Counted from the first letter of the stretch, positions 25,475 to 36,040 are shown. The stretch: 64,000 nt of DNA from Micromonospora sp. Llam0 (GCF_003751085.1 NZ_RJJY01000001.1:1674001-1738000); one strand, 5' to 3'. Translations and numbers: made by a program. Notes: generated by a model from the sequence alone, not told the origin.

Positions 25475-27202
25475 CTATCGGTCGACGAGGCGCCACCCTT
25501 GTGCCGCGACACGCTCATGCCAGAACGACGCGTACAGGCCGGTTCGGTCGACGAGTTCGTCGTGGGTGCCCCGGTCACTGACCTGCCCGTCGGACAGCAC
25601 CAGGATCTGGTCCGCGGCCCGTACGGTCTGCAGCCGGTGGGCGATGACCAACAGGGTCGCCCGGCTGGCCAGGGCGGCTACCGCCGTCTGCACCGCCGCG
25701 TCGGCTTCGGCGTCCAACGACGCGGTCGCCTCGTCGAGGACGACGATCGGAGCATCCTTGAGTAGCGCCCGGGCGATCGACACCCGCTGGCGCTGCCCGC
25801 CTGACAGCGCCGTGCCGCCCTCACCTACCGCAGTGTCCAATCCGGCGGGCAGCTCGGCGAGGACGTCGCCGAGACCGGCTTGGGTGATGGCCTCGCGCAC
25901 CTCGTCGTCGCTGGCATCCGGCCGGCCGAGTCGGACGTTGTCGGCGAGGGTGCCGTCGAACAGATACACGTCCTGGAAGACGAACGACACCCGTGACGCC
26001 AGGTCCGCCGCGCTCAGGTCCCGTACGTCGACTCCGCCGACGCGTACCGCCCCGGCGTCGACGTCCCAGAACCGGGCCAGCAGGCGGGCTACCGTCGTCT
26101 TGCCGGCGCCCGACGGGCCGACCAACGCGGTCATGCTCCGCTGCGGCAGCGTGAAGCTGACCCCGCGTAGCACCGGGCGCCCCTCGTAGCCGAACTGCAC
26201 GTCGTCGAAGACGACCTCGCAACCGTCCGGCTGCCGGGGGTGCTGGGGCTCGGGCAACGTCGCCGCCTGCAGCACCCGGTTCAGCCCGGCGAGGTGTCCA
26301 GCGGCCATCCGTAGCGACGCGCCGAGTTCGGCGGCCGTGGCCAGTGGTTCGGTGAACCGGACCGTCAACACCAGTACGGCGACGAGCGTCGCCGCGTCCA
26401 GCGCGCCGCCGAGCGCGAGGTGGACCCCGATCAGCAGTACGGCGCCGAGTAGGGCCCGTACGGCGAATCCGAAGGAAATCAGGCCGACGATGGCGCGGCT
26501 CAGCAGGGCACGGTCCGCCCGGCTCTGCGCCAGCAGGGTGTCGTCGAGCAGACGGTGTTCCCGGGCGGTCCGCCCGTATGCCCGCAGCAGCGGCTGCGCC
26601 TGCGCGAACTCGACGATCCGGCTCGCCGAGTCGTCCATCACCCGGTGCCGGTCGGCGTCGGCCCGGGCGATCGCCCGGTTGCTCCAGCGCAGGATGAGCA
26701 GCAGCAGCGGTGCGGCCACGGCGACGGCGATCCCGAGTCGCGGCTCGACGACGAGCAGCGCCAGCACCACCACTGGTGGTGTCACCGCGGCGGTGATCAC
26801 CGGCCGCATCAGGTGTGCGGGCACGTTCATCAGCTGCAGGACGCTCTGGCTCGCCAGCCGGCTGACCTCGCCGGTGCGGGTCGGGCTGAACCAGCCCAGC
26901 GGCAGCTGGGCGATCTTCTCGCCGAGCCGTTGGTGCAGCAGCCGGGCCACGGCCTGCCCGGTGGCGAAGCCCAGGTACTGCCCCGACCAGGTCAGCGCGG
27001 CATAACAGGCAACCGCGCCGGCGAAGGCTGCCAGCCAGGGCAGCGCTGCCGCCGGCCGGTCGCCCAGCACTTCGCGTAGCAGCGGCACCAGCAGGGCGTA
27101 GCTGACACCTTGGGCGGCGGCCGCCGCGACCAGCAGCACGACCAGCCGCCGTAGCGGCCCGGCCTGGGCTGGGCCGAGGGCGGCGGACAGGGCACGGATC
27201 AT
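25475..27202 (-). CDS. ABC transporter half-molecule (TMD-NBD), second subunit
   Basis: A 575-residue fused membrane/ATPase half-transporter of exporter fold. The first about 310 residues hold six membrane helices; the NBD has Walker A GPSGAGKTT, signature LSGGQRQRVS and Walker B IVVLDEATASLD. The ATG at 27202 overlaps the stop of the partner gene (ATGA), so the two should form a heterodimer. Position behind the NRPS recalls YbtP/YbtQ and IrtA/IrtB pairs, which import siderophores despite an exporter fold; export is the alternative. It is convergent with the His-rich gene. Confidence 0.9.
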   Translation of the reverse strand: MIRALSAALGPAQAGPLRRLVVLLVAAAAAQGVSYALLVPLLREVLGDRPAAALPWLAAFAGAVACYAALTWSGQYLGFATGQAVARLLHQRLGEKIAQLPLGWFSPTRTGEVSRLASQSVLQLMNVPAHLMRPVITAAVTPPVVVLALLVVEPRLGIAVAVAAPLLLLILRWSNRAIARADADRHRVMDDSASRIVEFAQAQPLLRAYGRTAREHRLLDDTLLAQSRADRALLSRAIVGLISFGFAVRALLGAVLLIGVHLALGGALDAATLVAVLVLTVRFTEPLATAAELGASLRMAAGHLAGLNRVLQAATLPEPQHPRQPDGCEVVFDDVQFGYEGRPVLRGVSFTLPQRSMTALVGPSGAGKTTVARLLARFWDVDAGAVRVGGVDVRDLSAADLASRVSFVFQDVYLFDGTLADNVRLGRPDASDDEVREAITQAGLGDVLAELPAGLDTAVGEGGTALSGGQRQRVSIARALLKDAPIVVLDEATASLDAEADAAVQTAVAALASRATLLVIAHRLQTVRAADQILVLSDGQVSDRGTHDELVDRTGLYASFWHERVAAQGWRLVDR

Positions 27203-28959
27203 GCCGACTCCTGGGCGAGACTGGCCGGCGTCGGCCGGCGGGTTTCCTGGGCCTGCCACATTCGGGCGTAGCGACCGTCTAGGGCGAGCAGTTCGTGGTG
27301 CCGGCCCTGCTCGACGACCCGTCCCTGGTCGAGGACGAGGATCTGGTCGGCGGCGCGGACACTGGCCAGTCGGTGCGCGATGACCAGCAGGGTACGGCCG
27401 GCGGCCAGGGCGGACAGGGCGCGTTGGATCGCGGCCTCGGCGTGCGGGTCGGCGTAGGCGGTCGCCTCGTCGAGCACCAGCACCGGCGGGTCGGCGAGCA
27501 GCGCACGGGCGATGGAGATTCGCTGCGCCTCACCGCCGGAGAAGGACACGTCTACCCCGACGACGGCGTCGTAGCCGGCTGGTTCGGCGACGATCCGGTC
27601 GTGGATGTACGCGGCCCGCGCAGCGGCCTCGATCTCGGCGTGATCGGCGTCCGGGCGGGCCAGCGCGATGTTCTTCGCGACGCTGGCCCGCAGCAGGATG
27701 ACGTCCTGCAGGACGAACCCGATCGTGCGGTGCAGTGCCGCCGGGTCCAGCTCCTGTACGGCGACCCCGCCGATGCTAACCTGGCCGGCCGTGGGTCGGT
27801 GCAAACCGGCGATCAGCCGGGCCACCGTCGACTTGCCGGCTCCGGAGGGCCCGACCAGCGCGGTGACGGTGCCGGGGTGCAGTTCCAGGTCGAGGTCGTC
27901 GAGCACCCGATGCGTGCCGTCGTAGGAGAAGCCGACCCCGGTGAATCGGATCGACGTCCCGTCCGGGCGGCCCGAACCGGCACCGGCCTGGCCGTCTTCG
28001 TGGTCGATGAGGGCGGCGACCTCGGCTGCCGCGCCAAGGCCGGTCCGGATGGCCTGGACCCGGCTGCCGATGCCGGCCGCCGGTGCGGCCACGGCCGGGG
28101 CCAGCAGCACGAACGCCACCAGCGCCGACGGCGCGAGTTGACCGGCGACGGCGGCCGGCACGCCGACGCTGAGGACGATCAGCAGTACGACCGGCGCGGT
28201 GACCACGAGCTGCGACGCGGTGGTGACCCCGGTGGTGCCGGCCGCCCAGCGGGCGAAGAAGTCGCTGAACGCCTCGGCGGCCTGCCGGAACCGCCGGTGC
28301 GCGACCCCGGCCTGGCCGAAGGTCTTCAGCACGGCGATGCCGTCGACGAACTCCACCGCCGCACTGTTGATCTCCCGCGCCGCCTGCCCGTACGCCGCCA
28401 TCTTCGGCCCCGCTCCCGCCATCGCCCAGCGGAACAGCCCGAGTCCGACGGCCAGCGGCAGCAGGCAGACCAGGGCGAGCCACCAGGCGACGCTGGCCAG
28501 GTACGCCACCGCGACCAGTGGCGCCACGACCACCGTGGTCACGTCGAGTACCGTGTGCGCCACTAGGTAGTGCATGGCCTGCACATCGTCGTGGACGACC
28601 TTCTTCACCTGGCCGGAGCCGCGTTGCGCGTACCAGGTCAGTGGGACCCGGCTGAGCCGGTCGGCCAACGCCCGCCGCAGTCGCAGCTGCAGTGCGCTGT
28701 CGGTGAGGTGGGTGACGACGTTCGCTGCCGTGCTGAGGAGCACGGCGGTCAGCGCCGCGGCCATGCCGGCCAGCGCGATCGGCCACACCCTGCCTGGCGC
28801 GGCGGGGCTCAGCAACCGGTCGCCGATCTGCACCATCGCGATCAGCACGCCGACGCCGGCGGCACTGGCCAGTGCCTGCAGGAGCACCGCGAGGGCCAGC
28901 GGGGCGCGGACCGGGCCGAGAACGGTCGTCAACGGTCGGGGTCTGTCGATGTCGGTCAT
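27199..28959 (-). CDS. ABC transporter half-molecule (TMD-NBD), first subunit
   Basis: A 586-residue partner of the preceding transporter: six predicted membrane helices, then an NBD with Walker A GPSGAGKST, signature FSGGEAQRIS and Walker B VLVLDEATAYAD. The ATG at 28959 overlaps the NRPS stop codon (ATGA). It belongs to the long minus-strand operon aminotransferase-tautomerase-NRPS-ABC-ABC. Metallophore import or export is inferred from context. Confidence 0.9.
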   Translation of the reverse strand: MTDIDRPRPLTTVLGPVRAPLALAVLLQALASAAGVGVLIAMVQIGDRLLSPAAPGRVWPIALAGMAAALTAVLLSTAANVVTHLTDSALQLRLRRALADRLSRVPLTWYAQRGSGQVKKVVHDDVQAMHYLVAHTVLDVTTVVVAPLVAVAYLASVAWWLALVCLLPLAVGLGLFRWAMAGAGPKMAAYGQAAREINSAAVEFVDGIAVLKTFGQAGVAHRRFRQAAEAFSDFFARWAAGTTGVTTASQLVVTAPVVLLIVLSVGVPAAVAGQLAPSALVAFVLLAPAVAAPAAGIGSRVQAIRTGLGAAAEVAALIDHEDGQAGAGSGRPDGTSIRFTGVGFSYDGTHRVLDDLDLELHPGTVTALVGPSGAGKSTVARLIAGLHRPTAGQVSIGGVAVQELDPAALHRTIGFVLQDVILLRASVAKNIALARPDADHAEIEAAARAAYIHDRIVAEPAGYDAVVGVDVSFSGGEAQRISIARALLADPPVLVLDEATAYADPHAEAAIQRALSALAAGRTLLVIAHRLASVRAADQILVLDQGRVVEQGRHHELLALDGRYARMWQAQETRRPTPASLAQESA

Positions 28960-31900
28960 AGTAATCCGAAATCGTACTCGTTTTCATTAGTGTCGAGGGT
29001 GTCCGACGCGACGGCCGCGGCCAATTCGGCCACCGTCGCCGCGGCGAGGAACCGCCGGACCGCGACGTCCACCCCGTACCGCTGACGGAGCGAGGTGAGC
29101 ATCCGCAACGCGCTGACACTGTCTCCGCCGAGAGTGAAGAAGTTCGCCTCCCGGTCGGACACCGGTACACCCAGCAGTTCCTGCCAGATCTGCGCGATCG
29201 CCGTTTCGGTCTCGCCGACCGGTGGCCGTCCGGGCGACTCACCATCGGTCGCGGCGCGGTCGCCCAGCGCAGCCCGGTCCACCTTGCCGTTGCTGGTCAG
29301 CGGCAGCGCGTCGAGCACGCTGATCCGGGCGGGAATCGCGTACCCGGGCAGTCGCTCGCCGAGGAACCGGCGCAGGGAGCGCGGCACATCCGAGGACCCA
29401 CCGCCGGCCTCGACGAACCCGTGCAGCCGCCGGGCGTTGCGCCCGCCGGTGACGACCACGACGGCCCGGCCGGTGTGCGGGTGTGCCTCCATGGCGGCCT
29501 CGATTTCGCCGAGCTCCAATCGGTGGCCGCCGACCTTCACCTGATGGTCGACCCGGCCGAGGAACTCCAACGTCCCGTCGGGCCAGTACCGGCCCAGGTC
29601 ACCGGTGCGGTACCAGCGGCCCGACCGGTTCGAGACGAACTTCTCCGCGCTCCGCGTCGGGTCGCCCCGGTAGCCGCGGGCCACCCCACGGCCACCGATC
29701 CACAACTCGCCCGCCACCCAGTCGGGCCGGTCCCGGCCGGCGTCGTCGACCACCCGGTACGCCTGGTTGGCCAGCGGAAATCCGTACGGCACCGACCGCC
29801 AGTGGTCGGGCACCTCGGCCACCTCGAACGCGTTGGACCAGATCGACGCTTCGGTGGCACCGCCGAGGGCGACCAGCCGGCACCCGCCATCGGCGCGTCC
29901 GGCGGTGGCGGCGGCCAACCGGCCGGGCAGATCCAGGCCCACCCAGTCGCCGGACACCAGAGCCAGCCGCAGGCTCGCCGGCAGCTGGTCGGGTTCGGCA
30001 GCCACCAGCAGCATGTCCAGGAGCGTCGGTACGGTGTTCCACAACGTGACGCCGTGTTCGGCGACCAGCGTGAGCCACCGGGGGGCGTCGCGGCGCTCGT
30101 CCTCCGCCGGCAGCACCAGCGTGCCGCCGGCACCGAGGACACCGAAGATGTCGTACACCGACAGGTCGAAGTCGAGCGCGGACAGGGCCAGCACCCGGTC
30201 GTCGGGGCCGACGCCGAACCTGGTGTTGATGTCGGTGCAGGTGTTCGCCGCGGCGTCGTGGCTGATCTCGACGCCCTTCGGAGTGCCGGTGGATCCGGAG
30301 GTGAAGATGACGTACGCCGAATCGTCCGGGTCGACCGGCACCGGTGCGGCCAGCGGCACCGCCGCGAGCGCGGCTTCCGGCGACAGCGCCGGCAGCCCGC
30401 CGTCTTGCGCGCCGGTGTCGACGATCGCCGCTACGACGCCCGCGTCCCGGTAGATCCGCTCGCGGCGCAGCGCGGGCTGCTCCACCCCGACCGGGACGTA
30501 CACCGCACCGGCGGCGAGGACACCGAGGGCGGCTACCACCTGCTGCGCGCCCTTCGGCAGGGTGATCGCCACCGGATCGCCCCGGCGTACCCCGGCGGCG
30601 CCCAGCGCGCCCGCTGTCCGCAGCGCATGCTCGGCCAGCTCGGCGTAGGTCATCGTGGCCGGATCGCCGCCGCTGTCGTGCCAGATGAGCGCGGTGTGCT
30701 CCGGCGTGCGCCGGGCCGCGGCGAACACGCCGGCGTGTAGCGACTGTCGGGGTATCGGTGCTTGGGCGGCGTTGACTCGGTCCCGGACGGTGCGCTGGCC
30801 GGCCGGCAACAGCGCCGGCAGCGGTGCGTCCCACGCCGTCTCGGCGAGCCGGTCGAGCAGCCGCAGGTAGGCGTCGAACATCGCGTCCAGCACCCCGGGC
30901 AGGAACAGGTCGTCGACGCTGTCCCAGGTCACCAGCAGCCCTGCGCGCGATTCCAGCACCTGGTTGTCCAGACAGACCTGGGGTGACTGGGAGATCCCCC
31001 AGACCGGTTGGGGGAAACCGTCCGACCGATCCATCGACACCCCGTCGCCGACTCCGATCGCGCTGGTGAAGACCACCGGCATCGCCTCCATGCTGCCGGT
31101 GACCCGGGCCAGCTCACGCAGCAGCCAGGCCGGGCTGACCTCGCGGTGGTCCAGGTCCTCGCCCATCCGACGGTGCAGCGCGGTCACGTCGGCCAGGAAG
31201 GTGCCGCCGGCGGTCGGCCGATAGTCGGCCAGCGACAAGGTGGTGAAGTCGCCGAGCACCCGGTAGATGTGCGGGTGGGCGTCGCGTCGGTTGAACAATG
31301 TCAGGGTGACGGTCAGATCGCGGCGGCCACTCCAGGCACCCAGTGTCTCGGCGTACGCGGCGAGTAGCACCGTCGACGGGGTGAGCCCGTGCTGGCGGGC
31401 CCCATTCTTGATCGCCGCCCACTGCGGGGGTGCCAGCCAGCGTTGCCGTCGGGTGAACCGGGGCCGGGTCACCTCCGTCGGGTGGCGGGTGGTCGGCAGC
31501 TGCGGTGCCGGCGGCAGGCCGGCGAGGCGTCGCGTCCAGTAGCGCTGGTCCTGGTCGACGGACTCGGGATCCGGGACGACCTGTAGCAGGTAGTCGCGGA
31601 ACGACACCTCGATCGGTGGCAGGTCGGCGTCCGGCTCGTGGTAAAGCAGGTCGAGCTCGGTGTAGAGGGTCATGATCGACAGAGCGTCGAAGACGATGTA
31701 GTCGAGTCCGACCGCGACTCTGGTACGTACCTGCCCGGCCTCGCGGTAGCGGACCGCAGCCAGGTCGAACAGCGGCCAGCGGGACAGCTCGGTCAGCAGA
31801 TGCGACCGGGCCGCGCGCAGGTCCGCCAGAGCGGCAGCCGGATCGCTGTCACCGACGTCGACCAGGTCGATCCGCACCGGAAGCACCGCGGCCAGGATCC

Positions 31901-34900
31901 GCTGGTTGCCGTCGGCGTCGAACACAGCCCGCAGCATCTCGTGCCGGTCCACCAGCCGCAGCCAGGCACTGTGCAGCCGGTCAAGGTCGACGTCGACGCC
32001 GTCGAACTCGATGTACTGCCAGGTACCGACGCCACCGAGCGGCAGCCGGGGGTCACGGCCCACGAGATAGGCGCGCTGTACGTCGGTCGGGGGGAACGGC
32101 TCGAACCGGTGCGTGGGGTCGGGGACCACCACCTGGCTGTCGGCGGGGGTCGCCGGCCCCGGCGCGGCGTCCAGCGTCAGCCCGGCGGCGAAGTCCGCCA
32201 GCCGCGGGTTGGTGAACAGGGCGGCCAACCGGGCACCCTGTACGCCGCTGCCGCGCAGCCGCACCAGCAGGCCAGTGGCGAGCAGCGAGTCGCCACCGAG
32301 GGCGAAGAACGAGTCGTCCCGGTTCACCCGCGCCACGCCGAGCAGGTCGGACCAGACTGCGGCGACCAACGTCTCCAACGGACCGTGCGGCGGCTGCTCC
32401 GGTCGGTCACCGGTGCGCCGCAGCTCCACGTCGGCGGTCAACGCTGCCCGCACGGCTGCCCGGTCCACCTTGCCGTTGCCGGTCAGCGGCAGCTGCGGCC
32501 ACACCGTGACGCTGTCGCACCGCATGTGCTCCGGCAGCCGTTCGGCGAGCCAACCGTCCAGGTCGTCCGGCGGGCCGGCTTCGGCGCTGGCGGACGGCAT
32601 CGTGACCGCCGCGGCCAGCCGGCGGGCCGGTCCCTCGCCGGTCACCATCGCGACGGCCTGCTCGATCGCCGGGTGCGCGACCAGCGCCGCCTCGACCTCG
32701 CCGAGTTCGATCCGGTGACCCCGAACCTTCACCTGGTGATCGGCCCGGCCGAGGAACTCCAGGGTGCCGTCCGGCCGGTAGCGGGCCAGGTCACCGCTGC
32801 GGTACCAGCGCCGCCCGCCGTACGTGACGAACTTGCCCGCGGTTCGCTGCGGGTCACCACGGTAGCCACGGGCGAGGCTGGCGCCGCCGACCCACAGCTC
32901 ACCGGTCACCCAGTCGGGCCGGTCCCGGCCATCGCCGTCGGCCACCCGGCAGACCACGTTGTCCAGCGGCACCCCCCAGGGCATCGACGTCTCCTGCGGA
33001 CCGGCGGGTGGCACTTCATACACTGTGGAGTGGATTGCTGCCTCGGTCATGCCGCCGAGGGCGAGGAACCGGCAGGCCGGGGCGACGGCCCGCAGCCTAC
33101 CCGGCAGGTCCGGGCCGATCACGTCGCCGCCGAGTAGTACCGCCCGCAGCGCCGACGCCGACTGCTGTTGCGTCGTGGCGTCCGCCCCCACCGGCCGGTC
33201 CGTCGCGGCGATCAGCAGCATGTCCAGCAGGGCCGGCACGGTGTTCCACACGCTGACCCAGTGCCGGGTGACCAGTCGCCACCAGCTGGCCGCGTCGCGT
33301 CGCTGGTCCTCACCGACGACCACCAGCGTGCCCCCGGCGGTGAGTAGGCCGAAGATGTCGTACACCGACAGGTCGAACTCCAGCCCGGACAGGGTGAGCA
33401 CCCGGTCGTGTGGGCCGACCCCCAGGCGGGCGTTGAGCGCCTCGACGGTGTTCATCGCCGCCGCATGGGTCATCTCCACCCCCTTGGGGTCCCCGGTGGA
33501 CCCGGAGGTGAACAGCACGTACGCGAGCGCCTGTGGGTCGGCCGGTGCCGGCGTGGACGGTGTCAGCGCGGCCGCGTCGGCGACCAGCAACGGTCGGGCA
33601 CCGGCGGCCGACACCAGCTCGCGGTGGGCCGGGTCGGTGAGCACCACCTGTACCTCGCCGAGGGTGTGCAGCCGGGCACGACGGTGTGCCGGTTGGTCGA
33701 TCCCGACCGGCAGGTAGCAGGCTCCGGCGGCGAGTACGCCGAGCACCGCGGCGATCTGGTCGATCCCCTTGGGCAGGGTGACGCCGACCGGGTCACCGGG
33801 GCGCACTCCGTGGGCGGCGAGCAGCGTGTGCACCCGCGCCGCGGTGTCGGCCAGCTCCCGGTAGCTGACCGTGCGTTCGCCGTGAAAGACGGCGGGCTGC
33901 TGCGGCCGGTCGGCGGCCTGCCGCAGGAAGCCGTCGTGCAGGCAGCGCGCCGGCCGGCCGACCGCTGTCGCGTTGACCTTCTCCCGGACCGCCGCCTGCT
34001 CGGCCGGCAACTGCGACCCCACCGGGCGCAGCCAGACGTCGTCGGTGCCGACCAGTGCTTCGACCAACTCCCGGTACGCGGTGAAGGCCGCCCCGGCGAC
34101 GCCGTCCGCCAGCACGTCGTGCCGTACGTCCCAGTTCAGCAGCAGCCCGCCGTCAAGTTCGGTGACCTGAGCGTCGAGCCACACCTGCGGACCCTGCGAG
34201 ATGATCCACGACGGGGTGCCGAAGGTGTCCTGCAACGCGGTGTCGTAGATCTCGCCGAGGCCGAGCGCGCTGGTGTAGACGACTGGGGCGAGCATCGGCT
34301 GCCCGGCCTGGCGGGACAGGTCGCGCAGCACCTCGACCCCGGCGTACGCGCCGTGGTCGACAGCGGCGTGCAGTGCCGACTGCACGCGCCGGGCCCGGTC
34401 GACGAACGGCGCCACACCGCTGGTGTACACGCCGAGCAGCACCGAACTGGAGAAGTCGCCGACCAGCAGGTCCACGTCGGGCACCAGCGGCTCCCGAGCG
34501 AACAGCGGAAGGTTGAGCAGGAAACGGCGGTCGTCACTGAACGTCCCGAGCACCTCGGCGAACGCGGTCGCCAACGCGGCCGCCGGTGTCACCTGGTGTG
34601 TGGCGGCCCGCTCCAGCAGTGTCCGCTTGCGCCGCGGGTCGAGCCAGTGGTGCAGCCGTTCGCTGTGCGCGACGGCGCCCGACCGACCCGCGTCGGGTCG
34701 CAGCGGTAGCTGTGGGCCGCCGGGCAGTTCCCCGAGACGTTCGTGCCACCAGTCACGGGCCCGGTCCCGGTCGGCTGCCGCCGCGCGCCGGTGCGCGGCC
34801 AGGTAGCGGGGAAAGCTCGAGGTGACCTGCGGTAGCGGTTCGTCCGGTCGCCGGTACAGCCGATGTAGGTCGGTCAACAGGATCCGCATGCTCAACGCGT

Positions 34901-35729
34901 CCGCGACCAGCATGTCGAGGTCGACGTGCAGCCGGGTGGCGCCGCCAGGCAGCAGACTCAACGCGACGGCGAGGACCTCCCCGCGTTCGACGTCCATCCG
35001 CTGGTGGGTGTACCGCTGCCGCAGCCCCTCCAGTCGCCGGGTCACCTCCTGCGGTGGCTGCGTCCGTAGATCGTGCACGGTCAACGCCGGGCCGCCCGTG
35101 GTGGTGATCCATTGTCGGCCGGTGTCGTCAAACCGGGCGCGCAGCATCCCGTGCCGGGCGGCCAACGCGGCCAGTGCCCGGCCCAGGGCCTGCGGGTCGA
35201 CGCCGTGACCGTCGAACTCGACGTAGAAGTGGGCGGCGACGCCGCCGAACGGTTGGCTGTCCTGCCGGCCGATCCAGTACGCGTACTGCATGGTCGCCAG
35301 CTCGAACGGTGCTGCCACGCCGGGCGACCCGCCGGTTTCGCCTGACGGCACAGAGGTCTCGTCGGGCGGCGTGGTGCCCGACGCGGGCGCTACCCCGTCG
35401 GGAGTCATGGCATCGCCGGCGGTGGCTTCGGCGAGACCGTCGGTGAGGGCAGTTGCCCAGTCTGCCAGCGTCGGTGTCTCGGCCAGTTGCTCGAAGGTGA
35501 CCGAGTGCCCGGCGCGACGCCACCCGGAGACCAGCCGGATCAAGGTGAGGGAGTCCAGCCCGAGGGCGAACAGGTCCGCGTCAGGGGTCAGGTCGACGTA
35601 CTCGACGTTGAGGGCCGAGGCGACCGCCGCGCGGACCGGGTCGGTGCCCGGCGAGGGCGTACTGCCCCCGCCAGCGGCGGCCCGGCCGGTGGTGGCCTGG
35701 CCGGTGGCCTGTCGGGGCGACATCGTCAT
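28956..35729 (-). CDS. NRPS: ArCP-Cy-A-PCP-Cy-A-PCP, two cysteine-type modules
   Basis: A 2257-residue synthetase. It has an aryl carrier domain (residues about 30-105, phosphopantetheine Ser60 in LGLDS); Cy1 (140-570) with D272-x4-D277-x2-S280; A1 (595-1110), whose specificity residues I read as DLYNLGLIH; PCP1 (Ser1148 in GGDS); Cy2 (about 1205-1640, motif DYIVFDALS); A2 (about 1665-2160), code DLYNLSLIW, the pyochelin-type cysteine code; and PCP2 (Ser2204). There is no terminal thioesterase, so the chain passes to the NRPS at 41595. Heterocyclisation domains plus Cys activation predict aryl-thiazoline-thiazoline. Overlapping stops couple it to both neighbours. Confidence 0.95.
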   Translation of the reverse strand: MTMSPRQATGQATTGRAAAGGGSTPSPGTDPVRAAVASALNVEYVDLTPDADLFALGLDSLTLIRLVSGWRRAGHSVTFEQLAETPTLADWATALTDGLAEATAGDAMTPDGVAPASGTTPPDETSVPSGETGGSPGVAAPFELATMQYAYWIGRQDSQPFGGVAAHFYVEFDGHGVDPQALGRALAALAARHGMLRARFDDTGRQWITTTGGPALTVHDLRTQPPQEVTRRLEGLRQRYTHQRMDVERGEVLAVALSLLPGGATRLHVDLDMLVADALSMRILLTDLHRLYRRPDEPLPQVTSSFPRYLAAHRRAAAADRDRARDWWHERLGELPGGPQLPLRPDAGRSGAVAHSERLHHWLDPRRKRTLLERAATHQVTPAAALATAFAEVLGTFSDDRRFLLNLPLFAREPLVPDVDLLVGDFSSSVLLGVYTSGVAPFVDRARRVQSALHAAVDHGAYAGVEVLRDLSRQAGQPMLAPVVYTSALGLGEIYDTALQDTFGTPSWIISQGPQVWLDAQVTELDGGLLLNWDVRHDVLADGVAGAAFTAYRELVEALVGTDDVWLRPVGSQLPAEQAAVREKVNATAVGRPARCLHDGFLRQAADRPQQPAVFHGERTVSYRELADTAARVHTLLAAHGVRPGDPVGVTLPKGIDQIAAVLGVLAAGACYLPVGIDQPAHRRARLHTLGEVQVVLTDPAHRELVSAAGARPLLVADAAALTPSTPAPADPQALAYVLFTSGSTGDPKGVEMTHAAAMNTVEALNARLGVGPHDRVLTLSGLEFDLSVYDIFGLLTAGGTLVVVGEDQRRDAASWWRLVTRHWVSVWNTVPALLDMLLIAATDRPVGADATTQQQSASALRAVLLGGDVIGPDLPGRLRAVAPACRFLALGGMTEAAIHSTVYEVPPAGPQETSMPWGVPLDNVVCRVADGDGRDRPDWVTGELWVGGASLARGYRGDPQRTAGKFVTYGGRRWYRSGDLARYRPDGTLEFLGRADHQVKVRGHRIELGEVEAALVAHPAIEQAVAMVTGEGPARRLAAAVTMPSASAEAGPPDDLDGWLAERLPEHMRCDSVTVWPQLPLTGNGKVDRAAVRAALTADVELRRTGDRPEQPPHGPLETLVAAVWSDLLGVARVNRDDSFFALGGDSLLATGLLVRLRGSGVQGARLAALFTNPRLADFAAGLTLDAAPGPATPADSQVVVPDPTHRFEPFPPTDVQRAYLVGRDPRLPLGGVGTWQYIEFDGVDVDLDRLHSAWLRLVDRHEMLRAVFDADGNQRILAAVLPVRIDLVDVGDSDPAAALADLRAARSHLLTELSRWPLFDLAAVRYREAGQVRTRVAVGLDYIVFDALSIMTLYTELDLLYHEPDADLPPIEVSFRDYLLQVVPDPESVDQDQRYWTRRLAGLPPAPQLPTTRHPTEVTRPRFTRRQRWLAPPQWAAIKNGARQHGLTPSTVLLAAYAETLGAWSGRRDLTVTLTLFNRRDAHPHIYRVLGDFTTLSLADYRPTAGGTFLADVTALHRRMGEDLDHREVSPAWLLRELARVTGSMEAMPVVFTSAIGVGDGVSMDRSDGFPQPVWGISQSPQVCLDNQVLESRAGLLVTWDSVDDLFLPGVLDAMFDAYLRLLDRLAETAWDAPLPALLPAGQRTVRDRVNAAQAPIPRQSLHAGVFAAARRTPEHTALIWHDSGGDPATMTYAELAEHALRTAGALGAAGVRRGDPVAITLPKGAQQVVAALGVLAAGAVYVPVGVEQPALRRERIYRDAGVVAAIVDTGAQDGGLPALSPEAALAAVPLAAPVPVDPDDSAYVIFTSGSTGTPKGVEISHDAAANTCTDINTRFGVGPDDRVLALSALDFDLSVYDIFGVLGAGGTLVLPAEDERRDAPRWLTLVAEHGVTLWNTVPTLLDMLLVAAEPDQLPASLRLALVSGDWVGLDLPGRLAAATAGRADGGCRLVALGGATEASIWSNAFEVAEVPDHWRSVPYGFPLANQAYRVVDDAGRDRPDWVAGELWIGGRGVARGYRGDPTRSAEKFVSNRSGRWYRTGDLGRYWPDGTLEFLGRVDHQVKVGGHRLELGEIEAAMEAHPHTGRAVVVVTGGRNARRLHGFVEAGGGSSDVPRSLRRFLGERLPGYAIPARISVLDALPLTSNGKVDRAALGDRAATDGESPGRPPVGETETAIAQIWQELLGVPVSDREANFFTLGGDSVSALRMLTSLRQRYGVDVAVRRFLAAATVAELAAAVASDTLDTNENEYDFGLL

Positions 35730-36004
35730 CGCTCCGGGCCTTCGCTGTCCATCGGCTGCGAGCCGGTGTCGCGGCCGTCCGTGTCGCGGTCACCGGCGTC
35801 GTCGGCCGCCGGTGCCGGCGGCCTGGCCGGTACGCCACCGATTCCCCATCGATCGGCGGGTGCGCCGGTCAGCACCACCCAGGTCTGCGCGCGCGCGTCC
35901 GCGCCGAGCACGTCGCCGACTGCGTCGGACAGCCGGGTGACGAGCGCCTCCTGCACGGCTGGGGTGAGCCGTTCCTCGAAGATGCGGACGTCGATGAAGG
36001 GCAT
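35726..36004 (-). CDS. 4-oxalocrotonate tautomerase-family protein
   Basis: A 92-residue protein whose first residue after Met is Pro (MPFIDVRIFEERLTPAVQEA), the catalytic proline of the tautomerase superfamily. The first about 57 residues match the family fold; the tail (after WGIGG) is Pro/Asp-rich and probably disordered. It sits between the aminotransferase and the NRPS with ATGA overlap into the latter. It could shift an imine/enamine or keto/enol pair during starter-unit synthesis; this is inference. Confidence 0.8.
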   Translation of the reverse strand: MPFIDVRIFEERLTPAVQEALVTRLSDAVGDVLGADARAQTWVVLTGAPADRWGIGGVPARPPAPAADDAGDRDTDGRDTGSQPMDSEGPER

Positions 36005-36040
36005 GGAACTCTCCGTTTCGGGTGGCTCTGGTGGCCGGAC

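Noticed and set aside
28969..28990. TGAAAACGAGTACGA-like half of a Zur box at the NRPS1 stop
   Set aside because: Only the left half fits, and it encodes the conserved C-terminal tail of the NRPS; no promoter is expected there.
31638..33137. 499-codon plus-strand open frame
   Set aside because: It is antisense to NRPS1 and follows the codon periodicity of that gene; no motif found.
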